Below are positions 35,920-46,422 of a stretch of DNA of 64,000 nucleotides, in pieces. The notes beneath the pieces are model-generated. The model ran no database searches. It was not told the DNA's origin and was given only the letters and a program-made list of their open reading frames with translations. The DNA is from Marinifilum fragile JCM 15579 (GTDB lineage Bacteria; Bacteroidota; Bacteroidia; Bacteroidales; Marinifilaceae), in the NCBI RefSeq assembly GCF_001310955.1, contig NZ_BAZX01000014.1:55630-119629 (forward strand). Direction: 5' to 3'. Both the position numbers and the translations under genes were made by a program. Positions within the stretch are counted from its first letter, which is position 1; each line of letters starts with the position of its first letter.

Positions 35920-36920
35920 TTACATTCCTGCTGCCTGATTTGCAGTAATCGCAACAAGATTTACGATATCGCTAACCGAACATCCTCTTGATAGGTCATT
36001 AATCGGAGCTGCCATACCTTGAAGAACTGGACCAACTGCTTCAGCACCTGCTAAACGTTGTACCAATTTGTATCCAATGTTTCCTACTTCCAAAGTTGGG
36101 AATACCAATACATTTGCCTTACCAGCAACCTTGCTACCTGGAGCTTTTTTAGCACCAATAGCTTCTACAATTGCAGCATCAGCTTGCATTTCACCATCAA
36201 TCTGGAATTCCGGAGCCATTTCTTTTGCCAATCGAGTTGCTTCTGCAACTTTATCAACCATTTCGTGTTTTGCTGATCCCATAGTTGAGAAGCTCAACAT
36301 TGCAACACGAGGTTCCATTTCAGCAATTGCTTTTGTAGTTTTCGCTGTTGCAACTGCAATTTCAGCCAATTCACTAGCTGTTGGGTTTGGATGAACAGCA
36401 CAATCAGCAAATACCATCATACCATCATCTCCGTAGTTTTTGTCTTTCAAAATCATAATGAAAGCACCAGAAACAACCGAAATACCTGGCATGGTTTTAA
36501 CAATTTGGAAAGCTGGACGCAATACATCTCCTGTTGCATTTAATGCACCTGCAACTTCTCCGTCAGCATCACCAGCCTTAATCATTAAGGTAGCCAAGTA
36601 AAGAGGATCTTGAACCAATTCCATAGCTTGTTCCATGGTCATCCCCTTCTTCTTTCTTAATTCAACCAAAATTTCAGCGTAAGCTCCATTTTTTCATGAC
36701 TTTTAGGATCAACGATAATTGCCTTATCTATATTTTTCAATCCTAAACGATTAGCTTCTCCTTTGATTTCTTCAGGAGCTCCAATCAAAATAATTTGCGC
36801 AATACCTTCCTCTAATAAGATATCTGTTGCTTGCAAAGTTCTCTCCTCTGTTCCCTCTGGAAGAACAATTCTCTTGTTGTGTAATTTGGCGTTTTCCTTA
36901 ATCTTTTGCAATAAGTCCAT
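35920..36920 (-). pseudogene. pta: Phosphate acetyltransferase, frameshifted as read
   Basis: The N-terminal 87 residues (MDLLQKIKENAKLHNKRIVLPEG) and the C-terminal 249 residues (VELRKKKGMTMEQAMELVQ, then NATGDVLRPAFQ, GAFIMILK, FADCAVHPNPTA, VLQGMAAPINDLSRGC) are in different frames. One added base near 36685 restores HEKMEAYAEILVELRKK and a ~334-residue short-form Pta. The enzyme makes acetyl phosphate from acetyl-CoA. Given intact ackA next to it, the loss of one base is far more likely a read error than real decay. A TAAATTTG -7-like element lies upstream at 36962-36969. Confidence 0.93.
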
Positions 36921-36961
36921 TGTAGATCAATATATTAATCAGTTTTGTAATCTCGACATTG

Positions 36962-36969
36962 CAAATTTA
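36962..36969 (-). promoter_or_regulatory. Possible -7 element of pta-ackA
   Basis: Minus-strand TAAATTTG, about 42 bases before the pta start. No convincing -33. Confidence 0.35.
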
Positions 36970-37139
36970 GGAATAAAAAGTAAACTGTAGATTTCTAAAT
37001 TCATAATTTTTGTCAGTTTTGGCTTCATTTTTTTAATAAATAATCATTCTTGATAAGGCTCGGTTCTAAAATAAAAATGTAACTTCAATTTTTGAGAATC
37101 ACACTTACACTAAAATTGCTTTAAACAGGCTTATTTACT

Positions 37140-40069
37140 ATGAACACCGATAATCATCCGAATCGATTTATCCAATTGCAGAAACAAATTTCAGGAGAAG
37201 TTTTTACCGATAATACAACACGAATTTTATACGCTACAGATGCTTCAGCTTATAAAGTAATGCCTTTGGCAGTTGTTTATCCGAAAAATGAACAGGATAT
37301 CAAAACATTGGTTCAGTTTGCCAATCAGGAATCATTATCATTAATCCCCAGAGCAGCCGGAACATCCCTGGCCGGGCAAGTTGTTGGGAAGGGAATTGTG
37401 GTAGATATATCAAAGCATCTTACGAAAATATTAGAGCTAAATACCGAAGAAAAGTGGGTAAAAGTTCAACCAGGGGTCATTTTGGATGAACTGAATCTGT
37501 ATTTAAAAGATTACAATTTGTTTTTTGGTCCGGAAACTTCTACCTCGGGGCGATGCATGATGGGCGGTATGCTCGGAAACAACTCCTGCGGCTCCCACTC
37601 TATTATATATGGAAGTACTCGAGACCATACCCTGGAAGTAAGTGCCATTTTAAGTGATGGAAGCAAAGCTGTATTTGGAGATCTGAACAAAAATGAATTT
37701 GAGCAAAAGTGTGCAGGCTCCAATTTAGAATCCAAACTATATAATAATATACACTCCATCCTTTCCAATCAGGAAAATCAGAAAGGTATTCGACGAGAAT
37801 ATCCCGATATAAATATTAAAAGGCGTAACACTGGTTATGCAATTGACCTTTTGCTCGAGTCTAATTTGTATACAAAGGGCGGCGACCAATTTAATTTTAG
37901 TAAACTGCTGGCTGGTTCAGAAGGAACTTTGGCTTTTACGACTGAAATAAAGTTAAACCTCGTTCCAGCTCCTCCAAAAGAAAAAGCTTTAATATGCGCC
38001 CACTTCGAAAGTCTTGAAGAAGCAATTCAAGGTAATCTTATTGCCCTAAAATACAAACCTGGTGCGGTAGAACTTATGGATGATCAAATCCTTAAACTTA
38101 CAGAAGGAAACATTCTACAAGCAAAAAACAGGTTTTTCCTAAAAGGAAATCCCGGAGCTTTATTGATTATAGAATTCGCACGAGAAACAAAGGCTGAAAT
38201 CGAAGAGATTGCAAATAAAATGGAAGATGATTTCAAAGCCAGTTCCTTAGGATATCATTTTCCCATGGTTACAGGAGCCGATAACATTGCAAGAGTTTGG
38301 GATTTGAGAAAATCGGCTTTAGGAGTTCTTTCCAATATGCCTGGCGATGCCAAACCTGTTTCCCTTATCGAAGATACATCGGTTATGCCAGAGGTATTAT
38401 ATAATTACATTGCAGAATTTAAGGAGTTGATGAGAAAACACGATATCAGCTGTGTATTTCATGCTCATATTGGTAGTGGAGAAATTCACTTGCGACCAGT
38501 ATTAAACCTAAAAGATCAAGGCGATCAGGAAAAGTTCCATGCTATTGGCTTAGATTCTGCCAAGCTTGTGAAGAAATACAAAGGATCCTTAAGTGGAGAG
38601 CATGGCGATGGACGCTTGCGAGGAGAGTTTATTCCTGTAATGATTGGTGAAAAGAATTATGAGCTTCTTCGGGATATCAAAAACGCTTGGGATCCTAACC
38701 ATATTTTCAATCCTGGAAAGATAGTTGATACGCCGAAAATGAATACACATTTGCGTTATGAACCAATCAGGAAACCAAAGAAATAAATACCTATTTTGAT
38801 TTCTCGTCCGATATGGGAATTGTTCGTGCAACAGAGCGCTGCAATGGTTCTGGAGATTGCAGAAACACTCATTTAACGGGGAAAGCTTTGTGTCCAAGTT
38901 ACCAGGCCAGTTTAGATGAAAAGCTAAGTACCCGAGCCAGGGCAAATCTTTTTAGAGAATTCATTAGCAATTCAGAACAGAGGAATCCATTCGATCATAA
39001 AGAATTGTACGACATTTTAGACTTGTGTCTTTCTTGCAAAGCCTGTAAATCTGAATGTCCTTCGAATGTAGACATGGCCAAGCTTAAAGCTGAATTTTTG
39101 CAACAGTATTACGATTCGAATCCTGTTCCTTTAAGAAGCAAACTGATTGCCAATATCAGTAGGATAAATAAATTGGGTAGCTATGCTCCTTCCCTTCTCA
39201 ATTTTGTGAATCAGCATCCGGTAATTGGAAAAATGGTAAAACGGAATTTGGGATTTGCAGAAGAGAGAAGCATACCAAAGCTGCATAATACAACACTCAA
39301 AAAATGGCATTCCAATAATGGCAATATTGAATCAAAAAGAAAAGTTTATCTATTTGCCGATGAATTTACCGATTACAATGATACACCCATTGGAATCAAA
39401 ACCATTGAGTTACTTCAAAAGCTTGGATATGATGTAATTATACCTAAACATGCAGAAAGTGGGAGAACTTATCTTTCTAAAGGATTGGTGAAAAAGGCCA
39501 AATTCCTTGCCATTAAAAATGTAAACCTCTTGCAAGATATCATTAGCGAAGAAACTCCTCTAATTGGGATAGAACCTTCAGCTATTCTTACCTTCAGAGA
39601 TGAATATATCGATTTGGTTCCGGAAAACATGCGCGAATCAGCCAAGAAATTGGCAAGTCATGTATTCATGATTGAAGAATTTCTGCACAATGAAATGCAA
39701 AAAGGCAACATCACCCAAGATCAATTTACCACAGAAGCAAAAGAGATTAAATTCCATGCTCACTGCTATCAAAAATCACTGGCTTCTTCCCTACCAATTA
39801 AAGAGATTTTGAGTTTTCCTGTAAACTACTCCGCTGTGGAGATAAAATCAGGTTGTTGTGGTATGGCTGGCTCTTTTGGCTACGAAAAAGAGCATTACGA
39901 TTTAAGCAAAAAGGTAGGCGAGTTAATTTTACTCCCGGAAGTTCGAAAAACACCACAATCTGTTTTAATTGCAGCTTCAGGCACTTCCTGTCGTCATCAG
40001 ATTAAAGATGCGACTGAGCGTGAAGCACAGCATCCAGTTGAGATTTTGTGGGAGGCATTAAAAAAATAA
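37140..40069 (+). pseudogene. FAD- and Fe-S-binding dehydrogenase (D-lactate/glycolate oxidase type), frameshifted as read
   Basis: The N-terminal half is a FAD_binding_4 oxidase (LIPRAAGTSLAGQVVG, GGMLGNNSCGSHSIIYGSTRDH, C-terminal HIGSGEIHLRP, SGEHGDGRLRGEF). The C-terminal half is an iron-sulphur domain (CNGSGDCRNTHLTGKALC, CLSCKACKSECP, SGCCGMAGSFG). They are usually one ~970-residue protein in Bacteroidota. As read, a stop at 38784 separates them, but one added A in the run at 38777-38779 restores RKPKEINTYFDFSSDMGIVRATE. Probably oxidises D-lactate or another 2-hydroxyacid into the quinone pool; the exact substrate is not decided by sequence alone. Confidence 0.88.
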
Positions 40070-40206
40070 GTACTTATTTACTTGTTATGATTTAACAACA
40101 AAAAATAATCTGTTTATCGGAATATTAACATACTTTATCCGATTTATCTTGTAGTTTTAAGCTTCTAAAGGCTTCTTTAATCTTGAAATCTTTAAAACAA
40201 TAAACT

Positions 40207-41997
40207 ATGAGGCAAATATTAGTAGTTCTATTTTTATTAAGCAACTTAGCTCCAGTTTTACTATTTGGGCAATCAAATAAAATTCACCCAAATATGGAAC
40301 AAACATACTGGAACTTTATCCGTGCTAAAATTTTACCACCAAATGCCAAAGCTTATCGATTCGAAAAAGATATTCGCGTTCATCTTAAAGGGGGTTTTAA
40401 CAAACAAGATTCTGTTTGTATTCAACAATTAATCGAAAAAGTAAAACCTCTTATCAATACTGTAAACATTGAACTCAATGATTCTCTCCCTAATATCACT
40501 TTATGGATAAGAAGTGGAACTGGAGCTAGAAAAATTCATAATTTTTATGGTCTACAAAAGTATGGAACCATTACATCTCAAGAGCATCAATTCTCATTTG
40601 ATGATATGGAGCAAACTGTACGAAAACCATATTTAGAATATTATTTGATTAGTAGTTTAACTGCAAAGCAGCACAACCCACATGAAGATATAAGCATATC
40701 ACAAAGTATATTTAATGAAGTTGATCCCGATAAAACAAGTTTTACTGAAGTAGATCAATTTTTGATACAAAAACTATATTCAAAAGATTTTTACAGTCAG
40801 TTTAAATCCAATTTTAATGGTTCGCTTATTGACTATTATTATTATCGGTTTGGAGATAGAATTCGCTTTGCCAGTGAAGCAATCGCAATTATACTAGGAT
40901 TTGTTTCTCTGCTCTTACTCCTAAAATTCCATTTGATTAAAACCGAATCAAAAAATTGGAAAGAGTTTGTAAAACAAGGTTTTATGATCATCAATTGCAT
41001 ACTTTTCTTTTATCTGCTTTCCCAACGATTTACTGCATACAAATTCATTGCCTTGCCAGACATTCTAAAAATCGTTTTGCTAACACAAGTATTGTTATTT
41101 TTTGAATTGTTATTCATTTATCTAATCGAGAAAAGATTCAAAGTTCAAAAGATCTCAACCAAGCTCATCAAACAATCGGTGACAACATCCGTTTTTACCT
41201 ATTTCTTCTTTATTGGATATTCTTATATTTTGCCTTTAAGTTTATCGTATAAAACTTTTTGGAATTGGGAATTGAGTTTTGAGCAAATGACAATTGTAAT
41301 CATGGTAGTTTGCTTTAGGCTGATTTTTAACTTCACCAATTTTCAAAACATACAAGAAATCAGACTTCGAGATATGGAGTTGTCAAAATTGAAACTATTA
41401 AAAACCAAGGCTGAACTTCAATCATTACATTCAAGAATTAACCCGCATTTCTTATACAATTCATTAAACTCGATTGCAACACTTGCCCATATCAGCCCAG
41501 AAAAAACTGAAGATATGGCTCTTGAGCTATCTGATTTTTTTAGATATGCAATAAACCACAACAATCAGGATATAATTGAAATAAAAAAGGAGGTTGAAAT
41601 CACTAGAACCTATTTGCAAATAGAAAAAGTACGTTTTGGCGAAAAATTAGATTTTCAGATTGATATAGATGAAGAAATTGAAACCAGTTTGGTTCCACGC
41701 TTTTTGATACAACCACTTATTGAGAACTCCATAAAACATGGTATTTCGAAAATTCAAGATAAAGGCAAAATCAAATTGGAAATCAAAAAGAAAGCTGATG
41801 AATTGACGATTAAAGTTCATGATAATGGTCCGGATTTCCCTGACACTCCAATTTCTGGTTATGGCCTAAGAAGTCTGTATGAAAAATTAGAAATTATTTA
41901 CGAAAAATCAGCAAAAATCACATGGCAGAACCAGCCCAACAAACACATTTGCATAAGCCTGCCACTTTCACAAAAACCTTTATCACATGAAAACTAA
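40207..41997 (+). CDS. LytS-type sensor histidine kinase
   Basis: 596 residues. A signal peptide (ending LLFGQS) leads into a ~200-residue extracytoplasmic part, then six or so TM segments (~residues 225-390), and a His_kinase/HATPase core. The H-box HSRINPHFLYNSLNSIA holds His414, and the G-box reads IHDNGPDFPDTPISGYGLRSLYEKL-like residues. It overlaps the LytTR regulator gene by 11 bases (the start ATG of the regulator lies inside its last codons), so the two form one translationally coupled system. Confidence 0.93.
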   Translation: MRQILVVLFLLSNLAPVLLFGQSNKIHPNMEQTYWNFIRAKILPPNAKAYRFEKDIRVHLKGGFNKQDSVCIQQLIEKVKPLINTVNIELNDSLPNITLWIRSGTGARKIHNFYGLQKYGTITSQEHQFSFDDMEQTVRKPYLEYYLISSLTAKQHNPHEDISISQSIFNEVDPDKTSFTEVDQFLIQKLYSKDFYSQFKSNFNGSLIDYYYYRFGDRIRFASEAIAIILGFVSLLLLLKFHLIKTESKNWKEFVKQGFMIINCILFFYLLSQRFTAYKFIALPDILKIVLLTQVLLFFELLFIYLIEKRFKVQKISTKLIKQSVTTSVFTYFFFIGYSYILPLSLSYKTFWNWELSFEQMTIVIMVVCFRLIFNFTNFQNIQEIRLRDMELSKLKLLKTKAELQSLHSRINPHFLYNSLNSIATLAHISPEKTEDMALELSDFFRYAINHNNQDIIEIKKEVEITRTYLQIEKVRFGEKLDFQIDIDEEIETSLVPRFLIQPLIENSIKHGISKIQDKGKIKLEIKKKADELTIKVHDNGPDFPDTPISGYGLRSLYEKLEIIYEKSAKITWQNQPNKHICISLPLSQKPLSHEN

Positions 41998-42751
41998 ATA
42001 CAAATCAATCGTAATTGATGACGAACAACTGGCAAGACTGCGTTTGATCAACTTATTAGCTCCACATAATGACAGAGTTGAAATTATTGGAGAGGCAGGC
42101 AATGGCAAGCAGGCAATTGAAATGATTAACCAATTGAAACCTGATTTAATTTTCTTAGACATTCAAATGCCAGAAAAATCAGGTTTTGATATACTAAAGG
42201 AACTGCATCATCAACCTCTTGTGATTTTTTGTACTGCACACGATGAATATGCTCTTTTGGCTTTCGAAACTGCAAGCATTGACTACCTTTTAAAGCCAAT
42301 AAAAAAAGAACGTTTGGAAAAAACCATTGCAAAACTAGGGCTCATCGAAAGGGAAAATAATTTAAGTAAACTGGAAGAAATTCTTGCAAAACAGTTCAGT
42401 ACAATTACAAAAAAAAAGTTGAGCTCAATTCCAGTTAAGCTAGGAGATCGAGTAGCTTTTGTCGCCATTGAAGACATCACTCATTTTAAAGCTGAAGATA
42501 AATATGTCAGCATAAATAATAATGAAGGAAAGGAATTCATTATTGATCATAGTTTGAACTACCTTGAACAAAAGTTAGATGAAAATTTTTTACGTGTTCA
42601 TAGATCCTGTATCGTAAATACCATGTATATAAAAGAAATAAAACGATACCTGGGAGGACGATATATTCTTCAACTTAATGATGTAAGGCAAACCAAAATC
42701 ACAAGTGGAAAGAATTATCACGATAAAATTAAGAGTTTAATGAATTTCTAA
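41987..42751 (+). CDS. LytTR family response regulator
   Basis: 254 residues. A receiver domain with DDEQLARLR, phospho-acceptor Asp58 in FLDIQMP, CTAHDEY (Thr/Ser switch) and DYLLKPIKK is followed by a LytTR DNA-binding domain (EDITHFKAEDKYVSI, FLRVHRSCIVN). Such pairs control cell-envelope or extracellular functions. Its partner kinase lies directly upstream. The next gene, an S41 peptidase, starts 45 bases downstream, so it could be part of the operon or a target. Confidence 0.95.
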   Translation: MKTKYKSIVIDDEQLARLRLINLLAPHNDRVEIIGEAGNGKQAIEMINQLKPDLIFLDIQMPEKSGFDILKELHHQPLVIFCTAHDEYALLAFETASIDYLLKPIKKERLEKTIAKLGLIERENNLSKLEEILAKQFSTITKKKLSSIPVKLGDRVAFVAIEDITHFKAEDKYVSINNNEGKEFIIDHSLNYLEQKLDENFLRVHRSCIVNTMYIKEIKRYLGGRYILQLNDVRQTKITSGKNYHDKIKSLMNF

Positions 42752-42796
42752 TTTATTCACCTTGCCTAAAGTGAATAAACAATAAAATAAATACAT

Positions 42797-44229
42797 ATGA
42801 AACAATTCATAATAACAACCTCCCTTCTTCTTGGTTCATTTATTGTCAAGCACAAGATCAAAACCACCTATCCGATTTTGATTTCGTTATCAACAAAATT
42901 AAGAATGACTACCCTGGATATTCTGATAAAGTAAATGACGAGAATATTCAAGAATTAAAAAAACTGGAAAAGAAAACAAGGAAAATGATGATCCAATATC
43001 CTGATTCTTGTTATAAATATTTGAAAGATTATACGGCTTGGTTTAAAGATTATCATTTACGGGTATCTAAAATTAGAAATTCAAGTAAAAGAGAATCTTA
43101 CAATAGAAAATATGCAGAATTCAATTTGGATTCATTGCAGAAAACACCCAAAGCAATTGAAGGAATTTGGATTGGATATCGAGGAAGTTTTGCTGTAAAA
43201 AAAGAGCTTCATAAATACACTGCCATTTCAATAGATCTGCGTGGTTATGAGAAAAATCAAATTATTTTTGAGGCTATTGAAAAAAAGAACAACGAATTTG
43301 ATTTAACCACATACCGAAATAACAGAGGTTTTAAACCTCGCCAAGAAGAAGCATCCTTATTATTAAACAATTCGGTTCTTGAAGTTCACAATGATACCAG
43401 GTTTGTCAGAAAAACTGCAAATAAGAAAGCCGATATGGCATTTTTGCGATCATACATCCCTAAACATCCAAATGGTTTAAATACATATCCAGTAGCTCTG
43501 AGTCTAAACGATAGTACTTTTTATTTGAGAGTCCCTGGTTTTTATACGAATACTGCCAATGATTTAGTAGAAAAACATTGGAATGAAATTACTAAAAGAC
43601 CTAATTTAATCGTTGATATTAGAAACAATGGTGGAGGTCAAGACAATTATTATAGAAAATTAGCAGAATTGATTTACACCAATCCATATGAAAGTAAAGG
43701 TGTCGAATGGTATTCCACAAAAGGAATTATTGAAGATTGGGAAGACGCAATAAAGAAAGGTCATATAAAAAAAGGCGGTGAGGAATGGGCTAATGTTCTG
43801 CTAAAAAAAATGAAAGAAAAGGTTGGTGGATTTGTAATCCAGCCTTTTCACGAAGGTGACACTAAAATTGAACGCGATACGGTTTATAGTTATCCTAAAA
43901 ATGTAGGCATAATAATAAATAGCGGAAATGCATCCTCAGCAGAACAATTTCTTTTAACTGCCAAGAACAGTTCAAAAGTCATTTTGTTTGGAAATGAAAA
44001 TACAGCTGGAGTTTTAGATTATTCCAATATAACGCCAAAAGAATTACCCTCAGGAAAATACAAACTATGGTTGCCAGCTACACGTTCAAGAAGATTACCT
44101 GATCATCCAATTGATAATATTGGAATTGCACCAGATATTCATATCCCATTGGAACCAACATTACAATTATTTGACAGACTTGATGATTGGGTGTATTTTG
44201 TAAAGGACTATTTAGAATATAAAGAATAA
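42797..44229 (+). pseudogene. S41 family C-terminal processing-like peptidase, frameshifted as read
   Basis: The ATG at 42797 opens a signal peptide (MKQFIITTSLLLGSF), and one added T in the run at 42839-42841 carries it into the main frame as YCQAQDQNHLSDFDFV. The main frame has S41 motifs: RNNGGGQDNYYRKLAELIY (substrate-binding/oxyanion region), NSGNASSAEQFL with the catalytic Ser, and PSGKYKLWLPATRSR. No PDZ domain is obvious. S41 proteases cut periplasmic or secreted proteins at their C-termini. About 477 residues when repaired. It follows a LytS/LytTR pair. Confidence 0.85.
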
Positions 44230-44253
44230 AAGTTGATGATATTTTACAATACC

Positions 44254-44368
44254 CTGTATAAGTCGATAACATGCCCCTGTAAAGGTAGTTCCCTTGACCA
44301 TGTATAGGTAATTACATTGTCTATGTAAAGGTAGTTACATGATCTATGCAAACGTAGTTGCTTTTATA
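44254..44368. repeat. 23-nt tandem repeat array, five units
   Basis: Units start at 44254, 44277, 44300, 44323 and 44346, with consensus close to ATGTAAAGGTAGTTACATGATCT. The middle units contain the dyad ATGTAA...TTACAT, so each unit can form a small hairpin or bind a dimeric protein. It lies between convergent genes (S41 peptidase and cysteine hydrolase) and replaces any standard terminator. Confidence 0.75.
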
Positions 44369-44377
44369 CTAAAAATT

Positions 44378-44940
44378 TTAAAGCAATTTCATTAGATCTG
44401 AAGTTTGAATTACCATTGCAAACTCCTCATGCAAACTGGCCAATGCAGTATCATGAATCAGCTGAGCAGGATATTTTTCTCCATTCACTCCTATTTTATC
44501 GAAGGTGGCAAGCGCATCTTCGATTAAATAGGTTTCGAAGCCAAAGTTCCCAGCCATTCTGCTTGTGTAGAAATACAATGATCAGTAGTTAGACCAACAA
44601 TCACCAATTTTGTGATCCCTTTTTCATCGAGTTGCTCTTTCAAATCAGTTCCAATGAAGGCAGAATTTACATTCTTCTGAATGATGGGCTCATTCTCAAT
44701 TGGTTTTGTCAATTCCATGAACTCATTACCAGGCATATTGGGTTCCAAAGGTGAACCTTGGGTAGTAGAACAATGCTGAATATGGTATAACGGCAATCCT
44801 TTATCGCGCCAGACTTTTAGAATTTTTGAGGCATTCAGCTCTGCATCCGGATTGTTTCTTCCTCCACCCCAATACTCAATATCTTCAAATCCTTTTTGAA
44901 GATCGATTAATAACAATGCTGTTTTATGGTCTATTTTCAT
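44378..44940 (-). pseudogene. Isochorismatase-family cysteine hydrolase, frameshifted as read
   Basis: The N-terminal part has the catalytic Asp in LLIDLQKGF, a Lys in QKNVNSAF and the nucleophile Cys in GLTTDHCIST; the C-terminal part continues in another frame with RMAGNFGFETYLIEDA. One added base at 44565-44568 restores CISTTSRMAGNFGF, giving ~187 residues. Family members hydrolyse amides or vinyl ethers, for example nicotinamide or isochorismate. Its start overlaps the preceding tenA-like gene by 17 bases, so it is the last gene of the TPP-regulated operon; thiamine degradation products are a candidate substrate. Confidence 0.85.
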
Positions 44941-45601
44941 ACTTCACGATTAAGTTTAAAGCAATATCGTAAGATTCTTCGTAAACAGCTAATTCATGTT
45001 TACAGGCTTCAACAAAAGCTTCTTTTACTTGCACTTTATGTTCTGATTCAACAGAATTGCTCTCAACTATTTCGATAAATTTTTGAGTGTAATATTGGTA
45101 CTCATCACCAGTATAGGTATCGATAAATTTCTGATAAGGATTACTGCTAACATTCTTTTGAATAATGGTATTTGCAACAGCACCATAAACCCAAAAACAA
45201 GGTAATAATGCAGCATAAGCTACTTCTATAGGTGAGTTCTGTGCATGACTCAACAAGAAATTGGAATAATCGGCAAAAGCCTTTGACTGAACTCTTGCCT
45301 CTTGCAGATTAAAATGCTTTAAATATTCATCCCTTAACACAAACTCAACCTCTAATCCATCTTTTTCAAGCCTTTTAAAGAAATCTCTATTCGTATCATT
45401 TTGACTTCTTGCTGCTACCATTCCAAGCGCTTCGGCATCCTTTTTCAAATATAGAATATCCTGAGTAAGATAATGAGAGAAACTCTCTTTGCTTAAAGTA
45501 CCTGCCGCCAGTTCGGTAACAAAGCGACAGGAAATTAATTGTTGATATAAAGGGAAAGCAGCTTCCCAAAGTTCTTTTGTAAAAGTGCCTACTGCTTGCA
45601 T
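44924..45601 (-). CDS. tenA: TenA-family protein, second copy
   Basis: 225 residues of the TenA/thiaminase II fold. The central LLPCFWVYGAVANTI keeps the cysteine that aligns with Cys135 of B. subtilis TenA, and YQKFIDTYTGDEYQYY aligns with the active-site Tyr/Gly segment, but the C-terminal FW motif of classic TenA is replaced (HELAVYEESY). TenA hydrolyses aminopyrimidine salvage intermediates to HMP. The altered C-terminus suggests a related but different substrate from the neighbouring TenA. Overlaps thiD by 13 bases and the cysteine hydrolase by 17. Confidence 0.85.
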   Translation of the reverse strand: MQAVGTFTKELWEAAFPLYQQLISCRFVTELAAGTLSKESFSHYLTQDILYLKKDAEALGMVAARSQNDTNRDFFKRLEKDGLEVEFVLRDEYLKHFNLQEARVQSKAFADYSNFLLSHAQNSPIEVAYAALLPCFWVYGAVANTIIQKNVSSNPYQKFIDTYTGDEYQYYTQKFIEIVESNSVESEHKVQVKEAFVEACKHELAVYEESYDIALNLIVKYENRP

Positions 45602-46407
45602 GTTTCCAAAAAATGGTAAAAATGATTTACAGGTCCGTGCCCTTCTCCTATTTCGTAATCTGCTCCGGCAATTATTGCATTATTGATGTAATCTTTGGCA
45701 TTTTTAGCAGATTCCTGAAGATCACACCCCTGCGACAGAAAAGCAGCAAATGCTGATGACATGGTGCACCCTGTACCATGAGTATTTTTTGTTATCAATC
45801 GATTCGACTTCATCTCTACACATTCCTGCTTTTCAAAATCGTAAAATACATCAATCAACTCATCTTCATTCAAATGCCCAGCTTTAAGCAATACCGAAAC
45901 CTCGTATTGATTCGCCAACTCAGCAGCACATTCAAACACATCTTCCTGTGTTGGGATTTGTCTTCCCAGAAGAATTTCTGCTTCAGGAATATTGGGCGTG
46001 ATCACTTTCACCATTGGTATCAGCACCTTTTTTAATGTTGTAATGGCCTCATCCAACAACAACTTATCACCCGAGGTTGCCAACATTACGGGGTCGAGAA
46101 CCACATTTTTGATTTGATATTTTTTCAGAGCATCGGCTACAACATGAATGGTTTCCGAAGAATGCAACATTCCTATTTTTATGGCATCAGCACCAATATC
46201 ACTCAAAACCGCATCTATTTGCTCTGCTAATATCTGATTGGGAATTGCATGCACATTGCTCACGCCCACAGTATTTTGTACTGTTATTGCAGTGATAGCA
46301 GTGGCTGCATACGATCCACATGCCGAAATGGCTTTAATATCAGCCTGTATTCCTGCTCCACCGCCAGAATCACTTCCTGCAATGCTTAGTACTCTATTAT
46401 ATTTCAT
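45589..46407 (-). CDS. thiD: Bifunctional HMP kinase/HMP-P kinase
   Basis: 272 residues. It opens RVLSIAGSDSGGGAGIQAD, the nucleotide/substrate loop of ThiD, with DPVMLATSGDKLL and NTHGTGCTMSSAFAA (anion hole and catalytic Cys region) further along. It phosphorylates HMP twice to HMP-PP for thiamine phosphate synthase. Within the operon it lies 15 bases after the first tenA and overlaps the second tenA start by 13 bases. Confidence 0.95.
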   Translation of the reverse strand: MKYNRVLSIAGSDSGGGAGIQADIKAISACGSYAATAITAITVQNTVGVSNVHAIPNQILAEQIDAVLSDIGADAIKIGMLHSSETIHVVADALKKYQIKNVVLDPVMLATSGDKLLLDEAITTLKKVLIPMVKVITPNIPEAEILLGRQIPTQEDVFECAAELANQYEVSVLLKAGHLNEDELIDVFYDFEKQECVEMKSNRLITKNTHGTGCTMSSAFAAFLSQGCDLQESAKNAKDYINNAIIAGADYEIGEGHGPVNHFYHFLETCKQ

Positions 46408-46422
46408 TTTTTAACATTTATT

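Noticed and set aside
38787..38812. Two separate genes for FAD and Fe-S subunits
   Set aside because: The gap between stop and next start translates in frame with the second part, and one added base fuses both halves in the usual single-chain order.
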